Below, piece by piece: positions 43,932 to 54,100 of a stretch of DNA of 64,000 bases. Position numbers and translations under genes: made by a program. The notes below the pieces were generated by a model that worked only from the letters and a program-made list of their open reading frames with translations, did not search any database and was not told the origin of the DNA. Within the stretch, counting starts at the first letter, position 1. The number at the start of each line of letters is the position of its first letter. The stretch comes from Lachnotalea sp. AF33-28 (GTDB lineage: Bacteria; Bacillota; Clostridia; Lachnospirales; Lachnospiraceae): contig NZ_QUEE01000004.1 of the NCBI RefSeq assembly GCF_003477885.1, positions 1-64,000 of the forward strand, written 5' to 3'.

Positions 43932-43960
43932 TTGAAAAAAAAAACGAACTATGCTATGAT
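43932..43960 (+). promoter_or_regulatory. Predicted sigma-A promoter of secG
   Basis: TTGAAA at 43932-43937, a 17-base spacer, and the extended -10 TGCTATGAT ending at 43960 lie 29 bases before the secG ATG. It overlaps the tail of the broken esterase region. Confidence 0.75.
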
Positions 43961-43989
43961 TACTGTGTTTGACTATAGGAGGTGTAACA

Positions 43990-44226
43990 ATGGAAATCGT
44001 TAAGCTGATCATTACCGTAATCTTTTTTATTATATGTGTAGCTCTGTCCGTAATCGTACTGCTTCAGGAAGGCAAATCAGCAGGTCTGACCGGATCGATC
44101 AGCGGTGCTGCAGAGACGTTCTGGGGTAAGAACAAAGGCCGTACCATCGAAGGTAAACTGGAAAAAGGCACCAAATACATCGCAATCGGGTTCATGGTGC
44201 TGGCTTTGGTATTGAATATTTTATAA
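43990..44226 (+). CDS. secG: Preprotein translocase subunit SecG
   Basis: A 78-residue membrane protein with two hydrophobic segments (about 4-23 and 57-76) and the conserved middle VLLQEGKSAGLTGSISG. It is the accessory subunit of the SecYEG channel. The ATG at 43990 follows AGGAGGTG. The order secG-rnr-smpB is widely conserved in Firmicutes and supports the call. A terminator follows. Confidence 0.95.
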   Translation: MEIVKLIITVIFFIICVALSVIVLLQEGKSAGLTGSISGAAETFWGKNKGRTIEGKLEKGTKYIAIGFMVLALVLNIL

Positions 44227-44258
44227 TTAAAATATTACAATCAGAGGATATTCAGGAA

Positions 44259-44295
44259 AGGATTTGCTGCTGCAGGGTAGTAAATCCTATTTTTT
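44259..44295 (+). terminator. Intrinsic terminator between secG and rnr
   Basis: A 10-bp stem (44259-44268 with 44279-44288, one G-U pair) is followed by ATTTTTTTC. It would end or attenuate the secG transcript. Confidence 0.8.
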
Positions 44296-44360
44296 TCTTA
44301 TGAATTCCACATTGAATAAGAATAACTGTGGATAATAAACATAAAAAGGCAGGTGAAATA

Positions 44361-46526
44361 GTGGAAAAAGAAGAATTAGAACGCAGAAAAAAGGTGCTGC
44401 TGGATTTGATTAATGACAAACAGTATGTGCCTATGAAGATAAAGGAACTGGCAATCCTGCTGGATGTGCCGAAGGCCCGCAGGGCGGAATTAAAAGAGGT
44501 GCTGGATTCCCTCCTGTCAGAAGGGCGCTTAAGCGTGTCTAAAAAGGGTAAATATGCCAAACCGGAGGCTTCTTCCCTGATCGGCACATACAGCGGAACC
44601 CAGAAGGGATTCGGCTTCGTGACGATTGAGGGGATGGAAAACGACGTCTATATCGGAGAAGAGTTTTCCGGCGGAGCCCTTCACGGGGATCTGGTGCAGA
44701 TCGTCATCACCAGGGACAAAGACGGCAGCCGCAGGGCGGAAGGCCGCGTGGTGAAGGTGGTAAAGCATGAGCAGAATGAGATCATCGGCACCTATGAGGA
44801 GTGCGGACATTACGGATTTGTGATCCCGGACAACCAGAAGATCTCCAAGGATATCTTTGTTGCGCAGGGCAGGAATGCAGGTGCGGTAACCGGCCATAAG
44901 GTGATCGTAAAGCTGACCGATTACGGAAATGAGAGAAAAAATCCGGAGGGCTATGTCTCAGAGATCCTGGGCCATGTGAATGATCCGGGCACGGACATCT
45001 TATCCATCATCCGTGGATATGAGTTGCCGGTGGAGTTTCCGGAAGAGGTGATGGAACAGGTGGAAGGAATACCGGAACACGTATCCGACCAGGAGTATGC
45101 GGACCGTCTGGATCTGCGCGCCGCGCAGACCGTGACCATAGATGGAGAGGATGCCAAAGATCTGGACGATGCGATCACGCTGGAAAAAGAGGGCGGTATC
45201 TACCGCCTGGGCGTCCATATCGCGGATGTCACTCATTATGTGAAGGAGAATTCCCCACTGGACCGAGAGGCATTAAAAAGAGGCACCAGCGTTTATCTGG
45301 TGGATCGGGTGATCCCGATGCTGCCTCATAAGCTGTCCAACGGCATCTGTTCCCTCAATGCGGGAGAGGACCGTCTGGCGTTAAGCTGTCTTATGGATAT
45401 CGATGAAAAGGGGACTGTGCTGGGCCACCGGATTGCTGAAACCGTGATACGGGTGGACAGGCGCATGAGCTATACCAGCGTAAAGAAGATACTGGAGGAT
45501 CAGGATCCGGATGAGCGGAAGGAATATGAAGAGCTGATTCCGATGTTTGAACGCATGGAGGAGCTGGCGGGCATCCTGCGCATCAGGCGCAAAAAGCGGG
45601 GAGCGGTGGATTTTGACTTCCCAGAGACAAAGATACTGCTTAATAAGGAAGGAAAGCCGCTGGATATACGCCCTTATGAACGCAATACGGCCACGGATAT
45701 CATAGAGGACTTTATGCTCGCCGCCAACGAGACCATTGCGGAAGATTTTTACTGGCAGGAGCAGCCGTTTCTCTACCGCATCCATGAGGTGCCGGATATG
45801 GAAAAGATACAGAAGCTCACTGTGCTCATTAATAATTTCGGCTACAGCCTGCGCACCCAGGGATCTGAAATCCATCCCAAAGAGCTGCAGAAGCTTCTGG
45901 TTAAGATCCAGGACTCGCCGGAGGAGGCGCTGATTGCCAGACTGACACTGCGGTCCATGAAGCAGGCCAAGTACAGCCCTGTATGCGCCGGACATTTCGG
46001 ACTGGCAGCCAATTATTACTGCCATTTCACCTCGCCGATCCGCCGCTATCCGGATCTGCAGATACACCGCATCATCAAGGAAAACCTTGCCGGTAAGCTT
46101 GGCGGCAGCAGGGCGGAGCACTATACGGAGATCCTGCCCGAGGTAGCGGTACAATGCAGCCAGACTGAACGCAGGGCTGATGAGGCGGAACGGGAAACGC
46201 TGAAAGTGAAAAAAGTGGAATATATGGCAGGCCATATCGGGGAACGCTATGAAGGCGTGATTTCCGGGGTGACCGGCTTCGGCTTCTATGTGGAGCTGCC
46301 GAACACTGTGGAAGGCTTTGTCCATGTGAACACACTGAATGACGATTATTATCATTATGACGAAGCGCATTATGAGCTCGTTGGGGAAGACCGTGGAAAG
46401 AGGTATAAGCTGGGCCAGAAGATTCGCGTGACGGTGGCGGATGTGGACCGGCTGCTGCGCCGGATCGATTTTATGCCGGTCTATGAGGAGGATGAGGAAG
46501 AATGTCCAAGGACAGTTTTAAACTGA
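44361..46526 (+). CDS. rnr: Ribonuclease R
   Basis: A 3'-5' exoribonuclease of about 721 residues that degrades structured RNA and acts with SmpB-tmRNA in ribosome rescue. It has an N-terminal winged helix (about 1-60), two cold-shock-type OB domains (the first with GTYSGTQKGFGFV), the RNB catalytic domain with the acidic cluster DGEDAKDLDDA, and a C-terminal S1 domain (GVISGVTGFGFYVELP). The GTG at 44361 has AGGTG 6 bases before it; the in-frame GTG at 44328 has no ribosome site. The gene overlaps smpB by 25 bases. Confidence 0.93.
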   Translation: MEKEELERRKKVLLDLINDKQYVPMKIKELAILLDVPKARRAELKEVLDSLLSEGRLSVSKKGKYAKPEASSLIGTYSGTQKGFGFVTIEGMENDVYIGEEFSGGALHGDLVQIVITRDKDGSRRAEGRVVKVVKHEQNEIIGTYEECGHYGFVIPDNQKISKDIFVAQGRNAGAVTGHKVIVKLTDYGNERKNPEGYVSEILGHVNDPGTDILSIIRGYELPVEFPEEVMEQVEGIPEHVSDQEYADRLDLRAAQTVTIDGEDAKDLDDAITLEKEGGIYRLGVHIADVTHYVKENSPLDREALKRGTSVYLVDRVIPMLPHKLSNGICSLNAGEDRLALSCLMDIDEKGTVLGHRIAETVIRVDRRMSYTSVKKILEDQDPDERKEYEELIPMFERMEELAGILRIRRKKRGAVDFDFPETKILLNKEGKPLDIRPYERNTATDIIEDFMLAANETIAEDFYWQEQPFLYRIHEVPDMEKIQKLTVLINNFGYSLRTQGSEIHPKELQKLLVKIQDSPEEALIARLTLRSMKQAKYSPVCAGHFGLAANYYCHFTSPIRRYPDLQIHRIIKENLAGKLGGSRAEHYTEILPEVAVQCSQTERRADEAERETLKVKKVEYMAGHIGERYEGVISGVTGFGFYVELPNTVEGFVHVNTLNDDYYHYDEAHYELVGEDRGKRYKLGQKIRVTVADVDRLLRRIDFMPVYEEDEEECPRTVLN

Positions 46527-46969
46527 TTGCCAACAACAAAAAAGCGAGATTCGATTATTTTATAGAAGAGACCTATGAGGCAGGGATCACTTTGGTGGGA
46601 ACAGAAGTGAAATCCCTGCGCATGGGGAAGTGCAGCATCAAGGAATCCTTTATACGGGAAGAAAACGGACAGCTGTTTATCTATGGCATGCATATCAGCC
46701 CCTATGAGAAGGGGAATATCTTCAATAAAGATCCGCTGCGCGTCAGAAAGCTGCTGCTTCATAAATACGAGATCAACAAGATATCCGGCCAGGCGGCACA
46801 GAAGGGGTATACGCTGGTTCCTCTGCAGGTATATTTCAAAGGCAGTCTCGCCAAAGTGCAGATCGGTCTGGCCCGCGGCAAGAAGCTGTATGACAAACGC
46901 CAGGATATCGCAAAAAAAGATCAGCGCAGGGAAGCGGAAAAGGATTTTAAGGTAAAAAATCTCTATTGA
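46502..46969 (+). CDS. smpB: SsrA-binding protein SmpB
   Basis: A 155-residue tmRNA-binding protein. It shows the family hallmarks NNKKARFDYFIEETYEAGI, GTEVKSLRMGKCSIKESF and the basic C-terminal tail KKDQRREAEKDFK that mimics a codon-anticodon pair in the stalled ribosome. It starts inside the end of rnr, implying translational coupling, and lies just before the tmRNA gene. Confidence 0.97.
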   Translation: MSKDSFKLIANNKKARFDYFIEETYEAGITLVGTEVKSLRMGKCSIKESFIREENGQLFIYGMHISPYEKGNIFNKDPLRVRKLLLHKYEINKISGQAAQKGYTLVPLQVYFKGSLAKVQIGLARGKKLYDKRQDIAKKDQRREAEKDFKVKNLY

Positions 46970-46994
46970 CATTCTTGTAAAAAAATGATATTTT
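46966..46994 (+). promoter_or_regulatory. Predicted promoter of the tmRNA gene
   Basis: A perfect TTGACA overlaps the smpB stop codon (46966-46971). With a 17-base spacer the -10 is TATTTT (46989-46994); TATAGT at 46994-46999 is an alternative with a long spacer. Both lie about 60 bases before the mature 5' end. Confidence 0.6.
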
Positions 46995-47059
46995 ATAGTA
47001 GACTTCTTTGAATTGTGCCCTCAGATGAGATCTGGGCGGTTTTCGGAAGTATACTGTCA

Positions 47060-47399
47060 GGGGATGTACCGGTTTCGACAGGGGGCCTGCAGTTGGTGAA
47101 GCTATCCGCAGCAATGCGTTAACTTGCAAACCTAAATATAAACGCTGATAATAGACAATTAGCAATCGCTGCCTAATGGCAGCTGTCAGCCTTAGAGCAC
47201 CTGCACTCTAAGATCCTGGCATCATTCTATGCGGGAAACGACGTATATTAAGCTTTGCGTATACGGGCGTAATATGAAGCTACCGAACGCGGCAGTGTGT
47301 CTGCTCACGGCCGCCGGAGGGAATCCCAAATAACAGACTATGATAGTAGAAGAACAATGAATAGCCTTTTGGACATGGGTTCGACTCCCATCATCTCCA
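47060..47399 (+). ncRNA. ssrA: Transfer-messenger RNA (one-piece)
   Basis: The 5' end GGGGATGTACCGGTTTCGACAGG and the 3' tRNA-like end (GGTTCGACTCCCATCATCTCCA) pair to form the acceptor stem, with CCA encoded. The tag frame begins at GCA 47126 and ends at TAA 47174, giving the 16-residue peptide ANLNINADNRQLAIAA. The LAIAA end is a typical proteolysis signal. It lies directly after smpB. Confidence 0.96.
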
Positions 47400-47420
47400 T
47401 TTAATGCGCTTCCGATGGAG

Positions 47421-47459
47421 GCAAATGGGACCCCAGTTATTGCTGGGGTCCCATTTGGC
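47421..47459 (+). terminator. Strong hairpin after ssrA
   Basis: A perfect 14-bp stem (47423-47436 with 47443-47456) with loop TTATTG. It is GC-rich but lacks a T-run, so it may act as a transcript end or a processing barrier after tmRNA. Confidence 0.6.
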
Positions 47460-47496
47460 ATAAGGCCGGATATATCAAAGTCAGTTATGAGGGGGG

Positions 47497-49446
47497 ATGA
47501 GGGTGAAGCACGCGATTGCAGTCAGGCTGTGTACGGTGGTTCTGATCGGCATGCTGTTTACCATTCTGATGAGCGGCTATTTTCAGGTGAAGGCCGCCAA
47601 AGACAGCATGTACCAAAATTCTAAGCTGCGGATTAATCAGGTGGAACAGATCCTTAAGCAGAACGATGCCGATATAGAAGCTTTAAAGGAAAATCTGCGG
47701 GAGGACTATATCATCCGTGCGAAAGCAGCAGCTTACATACTGCAGAACAACCTGCAGCTGGACCGGGACATGGAGGAGTTGAAGAAAGTCGCCGCCCTTC
47801 TGCAGGTAGATGAGCTTCACCTGTTTGATACCGGTGGAACCATATATTCGGGAACGGAGCCCAAATACTATGGGTATAATTTCCGTTCCGGTGAGCAGAT
47901 GGAATATTTTCTGCCCCTTCTTGAGGATACCGGCCTCGAACTGTGCCAGGATATTACGCCTAACACAGCGGAGGGGAAGATGATGCAGTACGCGGCGCTG
48001 TGGCGTGAGGACGGTGAGGGGATTGTCCAGATCGGTATGGAGCCTGTGCGGCTGATGGAAGCTATGGAAAAAAACGAGCTCTCTTATCTTTTTTCCAAAA
48101 TGACTACGGAGCCGGGCCATGTCCTGTATGCGGTGGATGGTACAACAGGAGAGATACTGGGCTCCTCAAATGTGGATTTTACAGGCCGTTTTGCGGAGGA
48201 CATCGGTCTTTCTATAGAGACAGGAACCGGTGAAGCCGTGTTTGGCGCTGCAATTGATGCGGTGAGCAGCTATTGCGTATTCCGGCAGCAGCCGGACGGC
48301 ATGTGGATCGGGGTCAGCAGCACGGTGGATGCGATGTACAGAAATATACCTGTTAATATGCTCATCGCTGCCTTGGGGCAGGCGCTCATTGCGGCCGCTG
48401 TCATACTGCTCATACTCCGTTATCTGGATAAAACCGTCATCAGGGATATATCGGCAGTTACCGGAAAGCTGACGCAGATCTCAAGCGGAAATCTGGATAC
48501 AAAGGTGGAGGCTTCCGGCTCGCCGGAGCTGATTGAACTTAGTGAGCATATTAACCGCATGGTGTCAAGCCTGCTGTCCAATACAAACAAGCTGTCGCTG
48601 ATTTTCCAGAACGTGGAAATCCCTATAGCCGCATATGAATATCATCAGGACATGTCCCGGGTACTGGCTACCAGCCGTCTGGCTGATATATTGATGCTGT
48701 CTAAAGAAGCAGGGGATACTCTGCTGGCCGATCGGTATGCCTTTGATGAAATGATCCGGGATATCTGTGCCCACCCGCTGGAGCAGAAGCAGTATGGAGA
48801 TATCTATGCTCTTCCCGGCCATGAGGGAAGATATGTGAAGCTGAAAACCTATACGGAGAACACCAGCACCTTTGGAGTGATTATTGACGTTACCGAGGAC
48901 GTGATTGAGCGGCAGCGCATCGTATATGAGCGGGATATGGATCAGCTGACGGGCCTGGTCAGCCGCCGGGCGTTCTTTCACCGGATGGATGAGCTGTTTG
49001 GCGGGCAGGAAGACGTCGGATGCGGAGCCGTATTCATGGCGGATGTGGATAATCTAAAATATGTCAATGACACGTACGGTCACGGCGCCGGCGACCAGCT
49101 GCTTAAGGCTGCCGCGGGGCTGCTTGGCCGCTGCAGCGCATTGGACAAAATCATTGCCCGTCTAAGCGGCGACGAATTTGTGATTGTCATCTGGGACTGC
49201 CGGTCTGAAGAAAACGTGCAGGAGTATCTGGACGGTCTGCTGATACGGATGGAGCAAGAGACTCTGATGCTGCCGGATGGCAGCGCCTTTCCGGTCCGGA
49301 TGTCAGCAGGGTATATCTTCTTTTCAAAACGCGGGGCAGATTACCACGAGCTGCTGCGCCTGGCGGACCAGGCGCTGTATGAGGCGAAACGCGGCGGTAA
49401 GGGCCGGTTTGTCAGATATCAGGAAGAAAAAAGAAGAATCCCTTAA
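47497..49446 (+). CDS. Membrane diguanylate cyclase with HAMP and GGDEF domains
   Basis: A 649-residue protein that should make cyclic di-GMP. TM1 is about 10-30, an extracytoplasmic double-sensor region about 31-283, TM2 about 285-308, then HAMP, a PAS-like segment (about 360-475) and the GGDEF domain (about 480-645). The signature reads RLSGDEFVIV, so the first Gly is Ser; the metal-binding DVDNLKYVND is intact and activity is plausible. Either ATG 47497 or GTG 47503 could be the start, as the G-rich ribosome site fits both. Confidence 0.88.
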   Translation: MRVKHAIAVRLCTVVLIGMLFTILMSGYFQVKAAKDSMYQNSKLRINQVEQILKQNDADIEALKENLREDYIIRAKAAAYILQNNLQLDRDMEELKKVAALLQVDELHLFDTGGTIYSGTEPKYYGYNFRSGEQMEYFLPLLEDTGLELCQDITPNTAEGKMMQYAALWREDGEGIVQIGMEPVRLMEAMEKNELSYLFSKMTTEPGHVLYAVDGTTGEILGSSNVDFTGRFAEDIGLSIETGTGEAVFGAAIDAVSSYCVFRQQPDGMWIGVSSTVDAMYRNIPVNMLIAALGQALIAAAVILLILRYLDKTVIRDISAVTGKLTQISSGNLDTKVEASGSPELIELSEHINRMVSSLLSNTNKLSLIFQNVEIPIAAYEYHQDMSRVLATSRLADILMLSKEAGDTLLADRYAFDEMIRDICAHPLEQKQYGDIYALPGHEGRYVKLKTYTENTSTFGVIIDVTEDVIERQRIVYERDMDQLTGLVSRRAFFHRMDELFGGQEDVGCGAVFMADVDNLKYVNDTYGHGAGDQLLKAAAGLLGRCSALDKIIARLSGDEFVIVIWDCRSEENVQEYLDGLLIRMEQETLMLPDGSAFPVRMSAGYIFFSKRGADYHELLRLADQALYEAKRGGKGRFVRYQEEKRRIP

Positions 49447-49461
49447 GCAGTGAAAGCAAAG

Positions 49462-49490
49462 GCCGCAGGTTTATTCCTGCGGCTGATCTT
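49462..49490. terminator. Convergent terminator between the cyclase and mscL
   Basis: An 8-bp GC stem (49462-49469 with 49476-49483) is followed by TGATCTTTTTT on the plus strand. It overlaps the last codons of mscL on the other strand. Confidence 0.75.
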
Positions 49491-49899
49491 TTTTGAGCAG
49501 ATCGCGTATCTCGCGAAGCAGTACCACATCTTCCGGCGTCTGCGGTGCGGGTGCAGGCGCTTCCTCCTTCTTGCGGCGGAAACGGTTCAGAATCTTTACC
49601 ATGGTAAAGACTACAAACGAAATGATCAGAAAGTTAATGATCTGATTGAGAAATGTGCCGTACAGGATCGCCACTTCCGGCGTTTCTCCTGCCGTGGGGG
49701 CCAGCACCAGTTTGAAATCGGCAAAATCGATGCCGCCGATCAGCCATCCCACAAAAGGCATGATCACGTCTTTTACCAGGGAATTCACGATCGATGTGAA
49801 TGCGGTACCCACGACCACGCCGACAGCCATGTCCACCACATTCCCTCTGGATATAAATTCTTTGAATTCCGCAATGAATCCCTTTTTCTTATCGCTCAT
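49471..49899 (-). CDS. mscL: Large-conductance mechanosensitive channel MscL
   Basis: A 142-residue pressure-relief channel. The first membrane helix has RGNVVDMAVGVVVGTAFTSIV with the pore-lining region, and the second lies in YGTFLNQIINFLIISFVVFTMV. The C-terminus is a charged helix after an Ala/Pro linker. The ATG at 49899 follows AGGAGGACTTAAG; the frame is open upstream to 49944. It stands alone and is convergent with the cyclase gene. Confidence 0.97.
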   Translation of the reverse strand: MSDKKKGFIAEFKEFISRGNVVDMAVGVVVGTAFTSIVNSLVKDVIMPFVGWLIGGIDFADFKLVLAPTAGETPEVAILYGTFLNQIINFLIISFVVFTMVKILNRFRRKKEEAPAPAPQTPEDVVLLREIRDLLKKDQPQE

Positions 49900-50011
49900 C
49901 TTAAGTCCTCCTACTCTGCGCCGGAGCTGAAATTTATAATACAAGTTTAGTGCCGCCGAGCTATGCTGTCAATACCAAAAATCGGCCTATTTCCCTAACC
50001 CATCGGCTGTT

Positions 50012-50923
50012 TCATACAAACTCCGCCAGCCGTTTGCGGTAGCGGCCCGGCGTGATTCCTTCATGGCGTTTAAACAGCTTGGTGAAATAGAACACATCCT
50101 CTATGCCGACCCTTTCTGCCACTTCCTCCACCTTAAGGGAAGTATGAAGCAGCAGGCTTTTCGCGTGCTGTATCCTTATGTTCAGAAGATACTCATGTAC
50201 GGCGAGGCCAGTGATGGATTTGAACTGAATGCCGAAATACTTTGCGGACAGTCCGGCCCTTTTGGCGAGCAGAGTCACATTGAGGGGCTCTGCATAATGC
50301 AGTTTTAAGTACTCCGCCGCGTCTGTGACGGTGGACTGGTGGTACTGGCCTCTGCGGATGCCGGATTCCGTATAGCGCGCTACAAAAAGTTCCGAAAGGA
50401 TCTGCATAAAGAGCGCGCGTTCCCTGATCCGGGACGCCAAGTCCATACGGCAGAAGCAGTGATAGATATCCTTAAACAGAGGTTCCATGATATCGCAGTC
50501 CAGACCGCTTAGAAAGCAGGGGAGGGACAGCCCGCTGACATCCCACAGGGGCCGTTTATTCAGGCGGTTGATCACAACCATCTCCTCCCGGGAATAGTTC
50601 CTGTTTACATACACCTGCTGCGCCATAAAGTTATCAGCCTCTTCGGGCACCATCCAGTCGAAATGGATGCAGTGTGCATGAAAATCATGTCCTGCGGTGT
50701 AGAATTGATTGGAGACATGCGGGCTTAGATAGAACAGGTCTCCGCGGCGCAGCGTGTACTCTTTCGTGTCATAGCGCATATGGCCTTCTCCGCCGAGACA
50801 GAACATGAATTCACAGTCGAAGATGATGCGTTCATTGTGAGCGATTCCGGCGGGACAGTAAAAGTCGTTGACGTAGCGGATATAAGGGGAAACATTCTGA
50901 ATGGGGATCACGGTTTTGTTCAT
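50012..50923 (-). CDS. AraC-family transcriptional regulator
   Basis: A protein of about 303 residues with an N-terminal cupin-type ligand domain (about 10-150; FCLGGEGHMRYDTKEY and HAHCIHFDW) and a C-terminal AraC double helix-turn-helix (about 200-300; LLAKRAGLSAKYFGIQFK and KRHEGITPGRYRKRL). The ATG at 50923 follows GGAGGCGCC closely. It is divergent from the GH106-like gene at 51114 with a 190-base gap, and most likely activates that gene in response to a sugar. Confidence 0.9.
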   Translation of the reverse strand: MNKTVIPIQNVSPYIRYVNDFYCPAGIAHNERIIFDCEFMFCLGGEGHMRYDTKEYTLRRGDLFYLSPHVSNQFYTAGHDFHAHCIHFDWMVPEEADNFMAQQVYVNRNYSREEMVVINRLNKRPLWDVSGLSLPCFLSGLDCDIMEPLFKDIYHCFCRMDLASRIRERALFMQILSELFVARYTESGIRRGQYHQSTVTDAAEYLKLHYAEPLNVTLLAKRAGLSAKYFGIQFKSITGLAVHEYLLNIRIQHAKSLLLHTSLKVEEVAERVGIEDVFYFTKLFKRHEGITPGRYRKRLAEFV

Positions 50924-51113
50924 GGCGCCTCCATAAAATTTTATCTTTCCAAAATACAAATTATGTCCGATCTTCCATGTTAATAACAGCAGTTTTAAAT
51001 ATACTGATCTTACATGGCTGTGTTACGATTATACAAGTGAGGGTGTAAAAAATCAAGGGATTTATCCATGGCTGTGAGCATTGAATCAAAGGCATCGAGG
51101 AGGAAATCACAAA

Positions 51114-54100
51114 ATGGAAAACAATTATCTAAAGCAGTTTGAACGGCCGGAATCTAAGTTTCGCGGGGCGCCCTTCTGGGCATGGAACTGCAGGCTGGAC
51201 AAGGATACGGTCCTAAGGCAGGTGGATGTATTTAAGGAGATGGGGCTTGGAGGCTTCACCATACACTGCCGCACCGGCCTGGCGACGGAGTATATGGGCG
51301 ATGAATTCATGGAAATCGTACGGGCGGTTGTGGAGAAAGCCCGCCGGCTCAATATGAAGGTATACCTATATGACGAGGACCGCTGGCCCTCAGGTTTTGG
51401 CGGCGGCAAGGTGACAAAGGATCCGGCATACCGCGGGCGGTATCTGGTATTTACCCCCATCCGGTCAGAAGACAGAGGAAAAACGGGCGATGATGTGGGC
51501 GGAAGCTCGGCCAGAGCCAGAGCCAAGGGAGACGGTGTGCTGCTGGCGCGCTATGAGGTCACTCTGAAAGGCGGATATCTGGCGGATTACCGCATGCTTG
51601 AGGATGGGGAAGAGGGCAGCAATGTTTGGTATGCTTATATGGAAGTCAACGCGCCGAGTCCCTGGTATAACAACGAAGCCTATGTGAACACCTTGGATAA
51701 AAAGGCGATTGACCGCTTTATCGAGACCACCCATGAGCCGTATTATGAGGCCTTGGGAGACGATTTCGGAGAACTGATTCCTTCCATATTTACCGATGAA
51801 CCCCAATTCGTACATAAAACAGTGCTTGGAAAGGCGGAGGACAGGTCCGACATCATAATCCCTTATACGGATGATTTCGAAGAAACCTATCTTGCGGCCT
51901 ATCAGGACAGCTTTCTCGGCCATCTGCCCGAGGTGTTCTGGGAGCTGCCCGACGGCAGGATTTCCGTTACCCGCTACCGCTATCACGATCACGTGGCAGA
52001 GCGCTTTGCCTGTGCATTTTCGGATACACTCGGCAGCTGGTGCAGCAGCCACGGCATCGCTCTGACCGGCCATATGATGGAGGAACCCACGCTGCAATCT
52101 CAGACGGCGGCTTTGGGAGAGGCGATGCGGCATTACAGAGGCTTTAAAATACCCGGCATCGATATGCTCTGTGACCGGCGTGAATACACGACGGCAAAGC
52201 AGGCGCAGAGCGCGGCACATCAGATGGGCAGCAATGAAATCACCAGCGAGCTCTACGGCGTTACCAACTGGGACTTTGATTTCCGGGGACATAAGCTGCA
52301 GGGTGACTGGCAGGCTGCGCTGGGAGTGACGCACAGAGTGCACCATCTGTCCTGGATGTCCATGGCCGGCGAGGCAAAGCGCGATTATCCGGCGTCTATC
52401 TTTTATCAGTCGCCCTGGTACCGCAAATACGGTATCATCGAAGATTATTTCGCGCGCGTGAACACAGCGCTGCAAAGCGGAAGACCGGCGGTGCGCGTCG
52501 GAGTGATCCATCCGGTGGAGAGCTACTGGCTTTACTTCGGACCGGAAGAACAGACCAGCGTGGCCAGGGAGCGCCTGGAACGGCAATTCGAACAGGTGAC
52601 AGAATGGCTGCTGTTTGGTCTGGTGGATTTCGATTACCTGTCTGAGTCCCTGATGCTTGCCCTGGGATCTGAAGCGGATGAGGACGGATTTAGGACGGGC
52701 GAGATGAAATACGATGCCGTGATTGTGCCCGGCTGTGTGACGCTGCGCGAAAACACGCTGAACAAGCTGACTGCATTTGCAAAAAAAGGCGGAAAGGTGA
52801 TCCTGATGGGGGATGCGCCCGCCCTGGTGGATGCGGTGTCGGACGACCGGCCGAAGGCGCTGGCAGATATCTCCTGCCGCATCGGTTTCGATTACGGACA
52901 GCTGATGGAAGCGCTTCAGGCATACCGCACGGTGGACGTACTGGATGTCAGAGGGGTCAGGAGCAGCTGTTACCTGTACCAGATGAGGCAGGCCGGCAGG
53001 GACAGGATCCTGTTCATTGCCAACGGCAAGGCGGATTACAATCCGGATGTGCCGCGCTGTGCTGAGTATACGGTGAAGGCGGCCGGCAGTTACCGGGTGA
53101 CCAGGCTGGATGCCATGACGGGTGAGCGCATTCCCTGTGAAGCGGTAAGTGCGGGCGGCTGGACGCAGATACGGACATCGCTGTACGATCAGGACAGCCT
53201 TCTATTGTATCTGGAGGACTGTGAGGATACAAAGCCCCTGTGCGGCGGCCGGACCGGCCGTGAGGGCCTGCCCTTACAGGAACATCTTATAAGCACGCTT
53301 AATGAGGTGGATTCCTATGAGATGAGCGAACCCAATGTGCTCATGCTGGATCAGGCGGAGTATGCATTGGATGATGAGGATTACCGTCCCTGTGAGGAAG
53401 TGCTTAGGATTGATAATATCCTGCGCGCGCAGCTGGGCTACCCCTTAAAGATGGAGGCGCTGGCACAGCCCTGGACGCAAAAGGAGGAGCTGACGGATTC
53501 CCATATGCTCACGCTGCGGTTTCATCTGGAACTGGAAACAGAAGTAAAGGCCCCTCTGCTCGCCATGGAAGATCTGGAAGGGACGGCGCTTTCGCTGGAC
53601 GGTATGAAGGTTCCGGTAAAGATTTGCGGATATTTCACGGATGAGTGCATTAAGACAACGGCTCTTCCGGATCTTGCGCCGGGAAATCATATTCTGACCG
53701 CTGTTGTGCCTTATGGACGCAGGACCAATCTGGAATGGGCATACCTGCTGGGAGATTTCGGCGTGATGCTCTGCGGCAGCAGGGCCAGGATCGTGAAAAA
53801 GGCGGAGAAAATCGGATTTGGAGATCTCACTTCACAGACGTTTCCGTTCTACGCAGGCAATATGACCTATTGCTGTGAGACGGAACTTTCAGAGGGAGAA
53901 TATGAGCTGGAGGCAGCCAAATTCCGCGCTCCGCTGCTGACCGTATCCGTGGACGAAGGGGAGGAGATCCCGGTATTTAAAGCGCCTTACCGCGCTGCGC
54001 TGGGACATCTGGCACAGGGCAGACACAGGATAAGGATTACAGCGTACGGCAGCCGCGTGAACACGTTTGGAGCCGTGCATAACTGTGACGAGAGCACCTT

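Noticed and set aside
47060..47399. Two-piece (permuted) tmRNA
   Set aside because: Acceptor-stem halves are at the two ends in normal order with the tag frame between them, so it is a one-piece tmRNA.
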